Positions 1 to 5,543 of a stretch of DNA of 5,543 nt are shown here, piece by piece. The stretch covers positions 1 to 5,543 of the forward strand of contig JADDPV010000136.1 in NCBI GenBank assembly GCA_016781705.1. The letters run 5' to 3'. A model generated the notes under the pieces. That model worked only from the letters and a program-made list of their open reading frames with translations, was not told the origin of the DNA and did no database searches. A program made the translations under genes and the position numbers. This DNA comes from Rubrobacter sp. (GTDB lineage: Bacteria > Actinomycetota > Rubrobacteria > Rubrobacterales > Rubrobacteraceae). Each line of letters begins with the position of its first letter. Positions within the stretch are counted from its first letter, which is position 1.

Positions 1-1002
1 AGCGAGATCTCCCTCCGCGTCGCCACCCGCGAGGACGAACCCGTGGACGAGCGCTGGTTCCAACGTAGGCTGCGCGAGGCCGTCGCCTACCGAGATTCTT
101 TGGGGATCGACGCCGACGCCTACCGCGTCGTGCACGCCGAGTCCGACGGCGTACCCGGGCTCGTGGTGGACCGCTACGGCGAATACCTGGTCGTACAGGT
201 GGGCTCTGCGGCCGTCGAGCGGCGCCTGGGTTGGGTAACCTCCGCACTCGAAGACCTCCTCGCCCCGGCTGGCATCCTCCTTAGGGCCGATTCTCTGGCC
301 CGCAAGCGCGAGGGCCTCGACACGGCGGTGCGTCTCCTCTCCGGCGAGGTTCCGGAGGGCGTCGTCGTCCGCGAGGGACCTGTGCGCTACAGGGTGTATC
401 TCTGGAAGGGCCAGAAGACCGGCTCCTTTCTCGACCAGCGCGAGAACCATCTGGCCGCCGGCCGTTACGTAGGCGAGGCCGGTAGGATCCTCGACGTCTT
501 CTCCTACGCCGGCGGGTTCGCCCTGCACGCCGCCCGGCGGGCCGCTTCGGTCGAGGCCGTCGACTCGAGCGGGGCAGCCCTCGAGGCCGCCCGCGACAAC
601 GCCGCGCTCAACGGCCTCAAAAACATCACCTTCACCAGAAAAAACGCGTTCGACGCTCTGCGCGAGATCTCCGACGCCGAGGAGCGCTACGACGCGGTCA
701 TCCTCGACCCGCCGGCCTTCGCCAAGGCCAAGCGGGACCTGCCGGGCGCGATCCGGGCCTACAAGGAGATAAACCTGCGGGCTATGAAGTTGCTCGATCC
801 CGGGGGCGTCCTCGTCACCTGCTCCTGCTCGTACCACTTCTCGCGGGAGATGATGGAGGGCACCCTGCGCTCGGCCGCGGCCGACGCCGGGGCGGCGCTG
901 CGGGTGCGGGAGTGGCGCGGGCAGGCCGCCGATCACCCGGAGATCCTGACCGTCCCCGAGACGCGCTACCTGAAGTGCGCGATTCTAGAGCGCAGGGAGT
1001 GA
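1..1002 (+). CDS. rlmI: Class I SAM-dependent rRNA methyltransferase, RlmI-like (5'-partial)
   Basis: Probably methylates a cytosine of 23S rRNA to 5-methylcytosine in the cytoplasm, as E. coli RlmI does at C1962; the exact target here is inferred. The frame is open from base 1, and the segment before the in-frame GTG at base 43 (SEISLRVATREDEP) already looks like family sequence, so that GTG is internal and the start and N-terminal PUA domain lie off-window. Of 333 visible residues, counting from the window edge: ESDGVPGLVVDRYG near 47-60, GQKTGSFLDQREN near 137-149, the SAM-binding loop DVFSYAGGFALHAA near 165-178, motif IV DPPAFAK near 236-242, and TCSCS near 283-287, where 5-methylcytosine enzymes carry the catalytic cysteine. 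The tail QAADHP...ETRYLKC is typical of RlmI. The C-terminus is intact. Family membership is firm; RlmI rather than a close paralogue is likely. Confidence 0.9.
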   Translation, partial: SEISLRVATREDEPVDERWFQRRLREAVAYRDSLGIDADAYRVVHAESDGVPGLVVDRYGEYLVVQVGSAAVERRLGWVTSALEDLLAPAGILLRADSLARKREGLDTAVRLLSGEVPEGVVVREGPVRYRVYLWKGQKTGSFLDQRENHLAAGRYVGEAGRILDVFSYAGGFALHAARRAASVEAVDSSGAALEAARDNAALNGLKNITFTRKNAFDALREISDAEERYDAVILDPPAFAKAKRDLPGAIRAYKEINLRAMKLLDPGGVLVTCSCSYHFSREMMEGTLRSAAADAGAALRVREWRGQAADHPEILTVPETRYLKCAILERRE

Positions 1003-1017
1003 GGTAGCCAGGCTACC
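1003..1017. terminator. Short hairpin between convergent stop codons
   Basis: GGTAGC and GCTACC form a perfect 6-bp inverted repeat around a 3-nt CAG loop. It begins directly after the methyltransferase TGA and overlaps the TAG stop of the hydrolase on the other strand. The position between convergent genes suits a bidirectional terminator, but the stem is short and no T-run follows on either strand, so efficient intrinsic termination is doubtful. Confidence 0.3.
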
Positions 1018-2401
1018 CTCCTTCGGGCAAGACTTTCGAGGCCCGCAGCGCCTCGGTCACCAGGGCCCTGCCCTCCGGCGTACCGAGAAAGGCGCGGTGG
1101 GTCCCCGAGTACCAGGCGATGCGGGGCTCCTCCCAGTGGTGCCACAGGCTGCTTGCCTCGACGGCCGGCACCACCCGGTCCGCCACCCCGGCGAAGATCG
1201 CCCGGTTCTCGCGGGGCACCAGGGAGGGCATGGCGAGGGGGGAGATCGCGCGCAGAACCTCCCCCATCTTCTCCTCCGTCACCCCGGCGGTTTTGAGGTA
1301 GCGTGTCGCTAGAGAGAGGGCGTTGCGCCAGAACAGTCGCGACGGGTCCACCGCCGGGTTTCCGACCGCGACGGAGTCGACCGCGTCCTCCAGGCACGAG
1401 AGGAGAGCCGCGACGTACCCTCCGAGCGAGTGCCCGAGAACGCCGACCGCCGGCGCGCCCTCGTGGGCTCGGAGCCTGTCGATGAGGCGCCGGAGATCCC
1501 AGACCGCCTGCGAGCCGGCGTGCAGCGAGTCCATCACATCGCCGGAGAGGACGCGGTCGCCGCTCACGAGCCCGACCCGGCGCGGGCCGTGAAGCGGGAG
1601 CACGGGGAAGAGCAGGTTCAGCCCGAGCCGGTGGTGCAGGTACTGCGGATGGAACAGGGCGAGGTCCGCGCGTGGCGAGCCCATCCTTATGCCGGGCACG
1701 CACACCACCCATGGGCGGGGCCCGCCAGAATGCCTCAGGAGCCAGGCGTGGGCCGTGCGGTTCCCCTCGTACGACAGCCAGCGATCCCGTCCAGGCTCGC
1801 CCGGCCAGGGCTCGTAGCTACTCTCGAAGGTGAGGTGCTCGAAGCCTCGCTCCCGATGGACTAGGTCTCCGTGCTCCACCTTCTCCAGGGGCGGTGGGGT
1901 CCGGTGGTAGCCAGCCGGGTCATCTAGCCAGCCCCTCTCCTCGAAGAGGTCGAGTGCCTCCTCGAGCTCGCGGCCGATACGGGACGCGTTGCTCCCGACC
2001 GCCAGGGGCCACGTGCTGAGAACGATGGCGGCCATCGAGAGCTCGTCCTCCGCCGCCCGCGCGACCAGCTTCGGGCCCACGCGCGGCTCCGGCACCCCCA
2101 CCGGCACGGGCTCCTGCCCGACGGCGAGGTACCCGGCGGCTAAGAAACTGGCCGCCGAGAGGATCAGCAGGACCACCGCGGCTACCGGCCCGAAGAAGAG
2201 AGCGGCCGGAACGGAGAGCACGCCCCCCGCAGCCGCCCCGAGCGCCATGAACTGGAAGATGCGCGCGTCCCCGGCCCAGAGCAGGTTCGAGAGCCCAGTG
2301 GCGAGCAGCAGCGTCCCGGGCAATCCTCCGAGGAGCACGCCCGGAAGACCAGCGTGCGCCGCCCACCACAGCCATAGCGCTCCGACAGTCGCAGGCAGCA
2401 C
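1013..2401 (-). CDS. Membrane-anchored alpha/beta hydrolase
   Basis: A serine hydrolase of unknown substrate. Residues about 5-95 are strongly hydrophobic and could form three or four membrane segments. A family-specific linker (about 96-225) precedes the catalytic domain. Its first strand and probable oxyanion region is WVVCVPGIRMGS (231-242), the nucleophile elbow is GHSLGG with Ser325, the acid is probably Asp408 in GVADRVVP, and the base His435 in SGTHRAF, so the triad appears complete and in canonical order. The start is uncertain: the GTG used here has no clear ribosome binding site. An in-frame CTG at 2458 has GGAG 7 nt upstream and would add 19 residues; a TAA lies further upstream in frame. 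It follows the amidase on the same strand after 193 bp, so it may be transcribed separately. It could be an esterase, lipase or peptidase; the sequence does not decide. Confidence 0.8.
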   Translation of the reverse strand: MLPATVGALWLWWAAHAGLPGVLLGGLPGTLLLATGLSNLLWAGDARIFQFMALGAAAGGVLSVPAALFFGPVAAVVLLILSAASFLAAGYLAVGQEPVPVGVPEPRVGPKLVARAAEDELSMAAIVLSTWPLAVGSNASRIGRELEEALDLFEERGWLDDPAGYHRTPPPLEKVEHGDLVHRERGFEHLTFESSYEPWPGEPGRDRWLSYEGNRTAHAWLLRHSGGPRPWVVCVPGIRMGSPRADLALFHPQYLHHRLGLNLLFPVLPLHGPRRVGLVSGDRVLSGDVMDSLHAGSQAVWDLRRLIDRLRAHEGAPAVGVLGHSLGGYVAALLSCLEDAVDSVAVGNPAVDPSRLFWRNALSLATRYLKTAGVTEEKMGEVLRAISPLAMPSLVPRENRAIFAGVADRVVPAVEASSLWHHWEEPRIAWYSGTHRAFLGTPEGRALVTEALRASKVLPEGG

Positions 2402-2455
2402 GGCAGCGAGCGGCCAGCCAGGCGGCGCTATGGGGCCCGGTCTCTCACCTATTTT

Positions 2456-2469
2456 CAGTCTCCCACTCC
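2456..2469 (-). promoter_or_regulatory. GGAG plus possible CTG start for the hydrolase
   Basis: On the minus strand GGAG (2469-2466) is followed after 7 nt by CTG (2458-2456), which is in frame with the hydrolase and would give MKIGERPGPIAPPGWPLAAV before the annotated GTG. The spacing is ideal, whereas the GTG at 2401 has none. CTG starts are rare, so this is only a candidate. Confidence 0.25.
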
Positions 2470-2570
2470 GTCCGCAGGGGTCCGCGAAACGTTACCACCT
2501 CCCGTGCCCGCCCGTGCCGAACCCGTCAGGGTGGCAAGGATCTCGCGTTCTCTACCCATCGGGGATCCGC

Positions 2571-2594
2571 CCGGCGCGCCGGCCTCCCTGAGGC
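2571..2594 (-). terminator. GC-rich inverted repeats just after the amidase stop
   Basis: Immediately after the amidase TGA, the minus strand reads GCCTC-AGG-GAGGC, a 5-bp stem with a 3-nt loop (2594-2582). It runs straight into a perfect 12-bp palindrome CCGGCGCGCCGG (2582-2571). The position fits the 3' end of the three-gene transcript. No U-run follows, so this may be a GC-rich, U-less terminator or an RNA-stabilising hairpin. Confidence 0.4.
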
Positions 2595-3137
2595 TCAGCC
2601 CCCGCCGATGACGAGCAGGTGCGCGCTGACTTGGTGCATGTACCTCTCCCAATCCAGGTAAGGCCCGGGGTCCGTGTGCCCGTTCGCGCCCCCGAACCTG
2701 TCCGGGTCGTCGGGGTGCGGAACCTCGACGTGCCCGATGATGTGCCGGCGATCCGCCGGGATGCCGTACTTGTGCGCCAGGTAGGCCGTCAGCCTCGTCG
2801 AGGACAGTAACATGGCTTCCGTGAAGAGGGCAGGGTCGTCCACGTAACCCTCGTGCTCCACGCCGATGCTGGTCTCGTTGTAGGCAGGGTTGCCGGCGTG
2901 GCGGGCTATGTCCTTCTCGCGCACCGACTGGGCCACGGCGCCGTCGGAGGCCCGTATCGTGTAGTGGGCCGAGACCCCCGAATCCGGGTTCCCGAACCAG
3001 CTGAGGGTGCCGGCGAAGGAGCCTTGTGTGACGTGGAGGATGATCCTGTCTATGGGGTGGGACCTGGGGCGGTCGGCGGCTACGTAGTTGCCGGGATCGG
3101 CGGGGAACCAGCCGAGGATCCTCGTTGGCCTCTTCAT
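2595..3137 (-). CDS. N-acetylmuramoyl-L-alanine amidase (Amidase_2 / PGRP fold)
   Basis: A predicted zinc amidase that cleaves the bond between N-acetylmuramic acid and L-alanine in peptidoglycan. The 180 residues are essentially one Amidase_2 domain: RIILHVTQGS with first zinc ligand His35, SAHYTIRASDGAVAQ (56-70), IARHAGNP (77-84), IGVEHEG with conserved Glu95, IIGHVEVPH with second ligand His136, and HTDPGPYLDW with third ligand Asp156, as in the AmpD arrangement. No signal peptide, transmembrane helix or wall-binding repeat is seen. The ATG at 3137 was chosen because it overlaps the upstream glycosyltransferase stop as ATGA, while an upstream in-frame start at 3224 would add only Arg/Pro-rich residues inside that gene. 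Coupling implies co-expression with the glycosyltransferase. It could act in wall remodelling, recycling, or as an endolysin-like lytic enzyme. Confidence 0.9.
   Translation of the reverse strand: MKRPTRILGWFPADPGNYVAADRPRSHPIDRIILHVTQGSFAGTLSWFGNPDSGVSAHYTIRASDGAVAQSVREKDIARHAGNPAYNETSIGVEHEGYVDDPALFTEAMLLSSTRLTAYLAHKYGIPADRRHIIGHVEVPHPDDPDRFGGANGHTDPGPYLDWERYMHQVSAHLLVIGGG
3134..3137 (-). promoter_or_regulatory. ATGA stop/start overlap
   Basis: The glycosyltransferase TGA (3136-3134) and the amidase ATG (3137-3135) share bases in an ATGA arrangement. No strong Shine-Dalgarno precedes the ATG, so amidase translation probably depends on ribosomes finishing the upstream gene. Confidence 0.75.
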
Positions 3138-4894
3138 CGACGGTGCGGGAGGAGACCGCCGCCCCACGGCTCGCCGAGCAGGGCGGCGAGCTTCCCCCGG
3201 GCGGGGCGCAGGATCTCGTACCACATCCCCAGCCAGGCGGCCGCGGACCCGGCTACCACGAGCGGGCGGACCGCCTCGTAGTGTCGCTGGAGTTCGGGCT
3301 CTGCCCGCGCGACGGCCCGCGAGGTCCTCCTCAGCCGCTGTGGAAGGTATCCAAGCAGGCGAGCTTCGAGGAACTGACGGTCGATCAGGGGGCCGCTCTC
3401 GGCGGCTTTAGTCAACAGGATCCTGCCCAGCCCCTGCCCGCGCTTGAAGTGATGGCGCACAAGCCTCCACGGGGTACGGCACGGGCTGTTGTGGGTGAAG
3501 GTGATCTTGGGGTCCCGATAGGCGACGTAGCCGCGGGCGGCGAGCGCCATGTTGACGACCGTGTCCTCGCCCGCGCGCAGGTCCTCGGGAAAGCCGCCGG
3601 CTTCGAGGAGCGGGCCCCTGGCGTAGGAGCAGTGCGCGGGTGGGCCGTTGAGCACAGCCGGGGGCTGGCCCGGCAGGTTCGCGGCGTGGTCCAGAAAGTA
3701 GGAGGCCCAACCCGCCGGGGTGCGGGTGCCGTTCAGCGTCGCGCCGGTCACCATGGCGTAACCCAGCCGGTGCGCCCGCAGCCGCGCCCGGAGGCTGCCC
3801 TGGGGCAGCTCGACGTGCGAGCCGGGGAAGCTCACGTAGGCGCCGCGCGCGATCCGGAGGCCCGCGTTGCGCGCCTCGCCGGGGAGGGCCGGGCGCGGGA
3901 GCTCGACCAGGGTTACCCCAGGGAACTCCTTGCGCACGATCTCGGCTGTGCGGTCCGTCCCGCTAGTGACCACGATCACCTCGAACGGCTCGGGGCAATC
4001 CTGGCCCACTACCGAGGAGACGGTGCGCGAGATCCTGTCCTCGTCGTCGCGGGAGATGACGATCGCGGAGATCGCCGGTCCTTCTTCGGGCTCGGCGACC
4101 CGCGGCCCTTCCTGCGTGTTCGCCGCCGCGAGCAGGACGTGCTGGCCGGGCGGACGCGGCTCCCAACGCCGAAGATCTTCTGCTTTGGGGTCTTCTAGGA
4201 GGTGTGAGTAGTCCGACTGGTACTCGCGTTCGGGGTCAGCCTGACGGTACTTCTCGAAGCGTGTGCGGCGTCTCTCGGCGGTCATGCCGCCGAGGTGTTG
4301 GATGCGCAGCGTCGTCTTGATCCAGGCGGCGCGGGGGATGCTCGTCGGGACGGGCACGAAGTGGAGCCGCTTGTGGGGGAAGGACTGGCCGGGCTCGTAG
4401 GCGAAGAGGCGGTACACCCACAGGAACCTGCTCGGGGCGTAGTGCTCCATGTCTCGCTGGATCGGGACCACCTTGAACCCGTAGGCGCAGCCGGGCAGAG
4501 CATCCGTGTCGAGGAAGTCGCGCAGCGCAGCCGCGTCTGCCTCGTCCAGGCGCTCGTCGGCGTCCATTGAGATGATCCAGCGCGGGTTCAACTCGCCGGC
4601 CGCGGCCAGGAGGCGGTTGCGGTTGGCGGCGTCGTCCCAGCCCCGGTAGTCCTCCCTGCGCGGGTTCGTGAGCAGTACCTCGACGAGGGGCGACGCCTCG
4701 AGCAGCTCGCGGGTCTCGTCGGTGCTCCCGTCGTCGAGCGCGACGACGGCGTCGCAGAAGCGCGCCGCGGACTCGAAGAAGCCGGGCAAGTCCACCGCCG
4801 CGTTGCGGGCCGGTAGCAGGCAGACGACCGGGGTTCGGGCAGGCGGTACGGCGCGCTCTTGTTCGGGCGCGGTGCCGCTCTGGCCTGACCCCAT
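3134..4894 (-). CDS. Tandem two-domain family 2 (GT-A) glycosyltransferase
   Basis: A predicted cytoplasmic or membrane-associated sugar transferase of 586 residues with two GT2 domains. Domain 1 (about 21-205) has VVCLLPARNA (23-32), the nucleotide-binding VALDDGSTDE (51-60), the metal-binding DXD in ISMDADERL (Asp111 and Asp113) and QHLGGMTAERR (199-209). A charged linker (about 206-272) follows. Domain 2 (about 274-500) has ISAIVISRDDEDRIS (275-289), VIVVTSGTDRTAEIV (306-320), GEARNAGLRIARGAYVSF (339-356) and the acidic AGEDTVVN (441-448), but GSH (358-360) where DXD is expected. The C-terminus has a short hydrophobic stretch near 544-562, perhaps a membrane contact. The start lies 23 bp after the exported-protein gene, without an obvious ribosome binding site. 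Donor and acceptor are unknown; envelope polysaccharide or glycolipid synthesis is inferred from neighbours. Confidence 0.85.
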   Translation of the reverse strand: MGSGQSGTAPEQERAVPPARTPVVCLLPARNAAVDLPGFFESAARFCDAVVALDDGSTDETRELLEASPLVEVLLTNPRREDYRGWDDAANRNRLLAAAGELNPRWIISMDADERLDEADAAALRDFLDTDALPGCAYGFKVVPIQRDMEHYAPSRFLWVYRLFAYEPGQSFPHKRLHFVPVPTSIPRAAWIKTTLRIQHLGGMTAERRRTRFEKYRQADPEREYQSDYSHLLEDPKAEDLRRWEPRPPGQHVLLAAANTQEGPRVAEPEEGPAISAIVISRDDEDRISRTVSSVVGQDCPEPFEVIVVTSGTDRTAEIVRKEFPGVTLVELPRPALPGEARNAGLRIARGAYVSFPGSHVELPQGSLRARLRAHRLGYAMVTGATLNGTRTPAGWASYFLDHAANLPGQPPAVLNGPPAHCSYARGPLLEAGGFPEDLRAGEDTVVNMALAARGYVAYRDPKITFTHNSPCRTPWRLVRHHFKRGQGLGRILLTKAAESGPLIDRQFLEARLLGYLPQRLRRTSRAVARAEPELQRHYEAVRPLVVAGSAAAWLGMWYEILRPARGKLAALLGEPWGGGLLPHRR

Positions 4895-4917
4895 GAACTG
4901 GCGAAATATCCGGGCGT

Positions 4918-5460
4918 TTACGCCTGAGCTATCGTGAAGGCCCAGAGGGCGTAAGCGCTCTTGCCCCCCTGGTCGGTGACGTCGATCCTCACCACGTGGT
5001 CGCCAAGAAAAAGGGCGCTAGCAGGGGTGTACGCTAGCTTGTACAATCCACCGCCGACGCGAGTGAAGCTGAACATAGATCCATCTATGTTCTTGTTGTC
5101 CACGCGCATCCTAACCTTTCTCTTGCGGATGCCGACCACAGCAGCTGACTCGCCCTGGTTATCGTAGATGTCGGCGCTTATCGTGGGCCTGCGCTTGATG
5201 ATCTGCGAGCCCGGGGCCGGGTTTGTCGGGTGGATGACCGGTACGCTCGGATCGCCGTACTCGGTGGTGTTGACCGAGTCGGTGACGAAGAAGCCGTGCT
5301 CGTCGCGCCGGATGTCCGCCTCCGCCGCCCTTGTTGCGAAGACCTGTGCGTAGGCGCCTGCCGCCGCGGTTGAGACGCCGAGGGCGGCCAGGCGTTTGAT
5401 GAACTGGCGGCGATCCATACGCCCGTGTTGGTACGCGCTGATCAACTCTCGCTCTGACAT
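4918..5460 (-). CDS. Tat-exported protein with bacterial Ig-like domain
   Basis: A 180-residue predicted secreted or surface protein. A short polar leader (1-14) precedes a twin-arginine motif, DRRQFIKR (Arg17-Arg18), then a hydrophobic stretch AALGVSTAAAGAYA (25-38) and Ala-rich sequence with possible cleavage sites between about 38 and 48. A Pro-rich linker (about 70-85) leads into one Ig-like beta-sandwich domain (about 80-178): PAPGSQIIKRRPTISADIYD, RMRVDNKNIDG, LYKLAYTP, LGDHVVRIDVTDQGGKSAYALWAFTI. This pattern matches repeats seen in actinobacterial surface proteins. No catalytic motif, cofactor site, LPXTG anchor or lipobox is visible, so a binding or structural role is inferred. The ATG start is well supported by AAGGAG 7 nt upstream and an in-frame TGA further up. 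It is the first gene of the cluster. Several codons (e.g. ATA, TCT) are AT-richer than the neighbours. Confidence 0.8.
   Translation of the reverse strand: MSERELISAYQHGRMDRRQFIKRLAALGVSTAAAGAYAQVFATRAAEADIRRDEHGFFVTDSVNTTEYGDPSVPVIHPTNPAPGSQIIKRRPTISADIYDNQGESAAVVGIRKRKVRMRVDNKNIDGSMFSFTRVGGGLYKLAYTPASALFLGDHVVRIDVTDQGGKSAYALWAFTIAQA
5071..5092. repeat. 22-bp AT-rich palindrome inside the exported-protein gene
   Basis: GAACATAGAT and its exact complement ATCTATGTTC are separated by 2 bp. The 10-bp arms are perfect and AT-rich against a GC-rich background. On the minus strand the palindrome covers the codons for N124 to F130 (NIDGSMF) in the Ig-like domain. It lies about 177 bp upstream of the glycosyltransferase start, so it could be an intragenic protein-binding site or an mRNA hairpin. 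Confidence 0.7.
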
Positions 5461-5467
5461 GCTCCCG

Positions 5468-5473
5468 CTCCTT
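5468..5473 (-). promoter_or_regulatory. Shine-Dalgarno of the exported-protein gene
   Basis: AAGGAG on the minus strand, at the end of an A-run, lies 7 nt before the ATG at 5460. It is the strongest ribosome binding site seen in the window and fixes the start, which includes the polar leader before the twin-arginine motif. Confidence 0.85.
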
Positions 5474-5490
5474 TTTTGTCCAGGTCAGGT

Positions 5491-5505
5491 GTTCTCGGAG
5501 AGAAC
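5491..5505. repeat. 15-bp inverted repeat, possible operator or leader hairpin
   Basis: GTTCTC-GGA-GAGAAC is a perfect 6-bp inverted repeat with a 3-bp spacer, 30 bp upstream of the first gene of the cluster. It could be an operator near the transcription start or a hairpin in the leader RNA. A 5-bp tandem repeat (CAGGT twice, 5481-5490) sits between it and the Shine-Dalgarno. Confidence 0.5.
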
Positions 5506-5509
5506 TATG
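5504..5509 (-). promoter_or_regulatory. Weak extended -10 candidate for the three-gene cluster
   Basis: CATAGT on the minus strand matches TATAAT at four of six positions and is preceded by TGT, giving a TGN extended -10. No acceptable -35 is present 16-18 bp upstream. Its last bases overlap the inverted repeat at 5491-5505, which would suit repressor control. Confidence 0.2.
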
Positions 5510-5543
5510 ACACACATCAGGAAGCACGCATCCCCCAAATGGG

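Larger units (their letters stand above)
2402..2594 (-). other. 193-bp gap between amidase and hydrolase genes
   Basis: This is mostly GC-rich with one AT-rich patch (CTGAAAATAGGTGAGAG on the minus strand). The amidase end carries GC-rich inverted repeats (2571-2594). A 34-codon open frame runs from ATG 2559 to TGA 2455 on the minus strand; its stop overlaps a possible CTG start of the hydrolase, but it has no good ribosome binding site and no recognisable family. No convincing -35/-10 pair is visible. GGTGGTAACG near the middle vaguely recalls a T-box end, but the other T-box elements are missing. Confidence 0.4.

Noticed and set aside
43..45. GTG as the start of the methyltransferase
   Set aside because: The frame continues open to base 1 with family-like sequence, and a start here would remove the usual N-terminal region.
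966..1712. A 248-codon minus-strand frame over the hydrolase C-terminal half
   Set aside because: It overlaps the hydrolase catalytic region in another frame and encodes low-complexity Arg/Pro/Gly sequence.
2460..2540. GGTGGTAACG followed by GCGG on the minus strand, suggestive of a T-box riboswitch end
   Set aside because: The match to the T-box antiterminator is poor, no stem I or specifier loop is apparent, and the downstream gene is not an amino-acid or tRNA-synthetase gene.
3138..3224. An amidase start 87 bp upstream
   Set aside because: The extension is Arg/Pro-rich, lies inside the glycosyltransferase gene, and is less likely than the ATGA-coupled ATG.
3125..4198. A 357-codon open frame on the plus strand opposite the glycosyltransferase
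   Set aside because: It is antisense to a gene with clear motifs and has Arg/Gly/Ala-rich sequence with no domain, as expected of long shadow frames in GC-rich DNA.
5015..5046. CGCTAGC repeated 16 bp apart and an adjacent TTGTACAA palindrome
   Set aside because: These are short elements within coding sequence with no positional logic; probably coincidence.
4893..5409. ATGAACTGGCG repeated at 4893-4903 and 5399-5409
   Set aside because: An 11-bp match is expected by chance in a window of this size, and one copy simply encodes part of the twin-arginine motif.

Overview
The window is GC-rich, densely coded bacterial DNA with GTG as well as ATG starts. It contains no rRNA, tRNA, insertion sequence or CRISPR array. 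High GC, an Arg/Ala/Gly-rich proteome and a Tat-exported protein with an actinobacterial-style Ig-like repeat suggest a high-GC actinobacterium, possibly Rubrobacter-like. That placement is inference from composition and remembered family resemblance.

Layout: (1) Bases 1-1002, plus strand: the 3' part of a class I SAM-dependent rRNA methyltransferase of the RlmI type. Its N-terminal PUA part lies off the left edge. (2) Bases 1013-2401, minus strand: an alpha/beta hydrolase behind an N-terminal membrane block. It converges on the methyltransferase with only 10 bp between stop codons. (3) Bases 2402-2594: a GC-rich gap with inverted repeats at the end of the upstream gene and an uncertain hydrolase start. 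(4) Bases 2595-5460, minus strand: three closely packed genes, transcribed in the order Tat-signal/Ig-like exported protein, two-domain family 2 glycosyltransferase, Zn-dependent N-acetylmuramoyl-L-alanine amidase. The gaps are 23 bp and then a 4-bp ATGA overlap. (5) Bases 5461-5543: the leader of this cluster, with a clear Shine-Dalgarno, a perfect 6+3+6 inverted repeat and a weak extended -10 candidate.

The three-gene unit looks like an envelope module: one product is exported folded and carries an adhesion-type fold, one transfers sugar, and one cuts peptidoglycan. Its substrates cannot be read from the sequence. The most unusual signals are a tandem glycosyltransferase whose second domain lacks a DXD motif, an AT-rich palindrome with 10-bp arms inside the exported-protein gene, an amidase with no export signal coupled to the glycosyltransferase, and an ambiguous, possibly CTG, start for the hydrolase. 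I found no clear evidence of a wholly new defence or mobile system.
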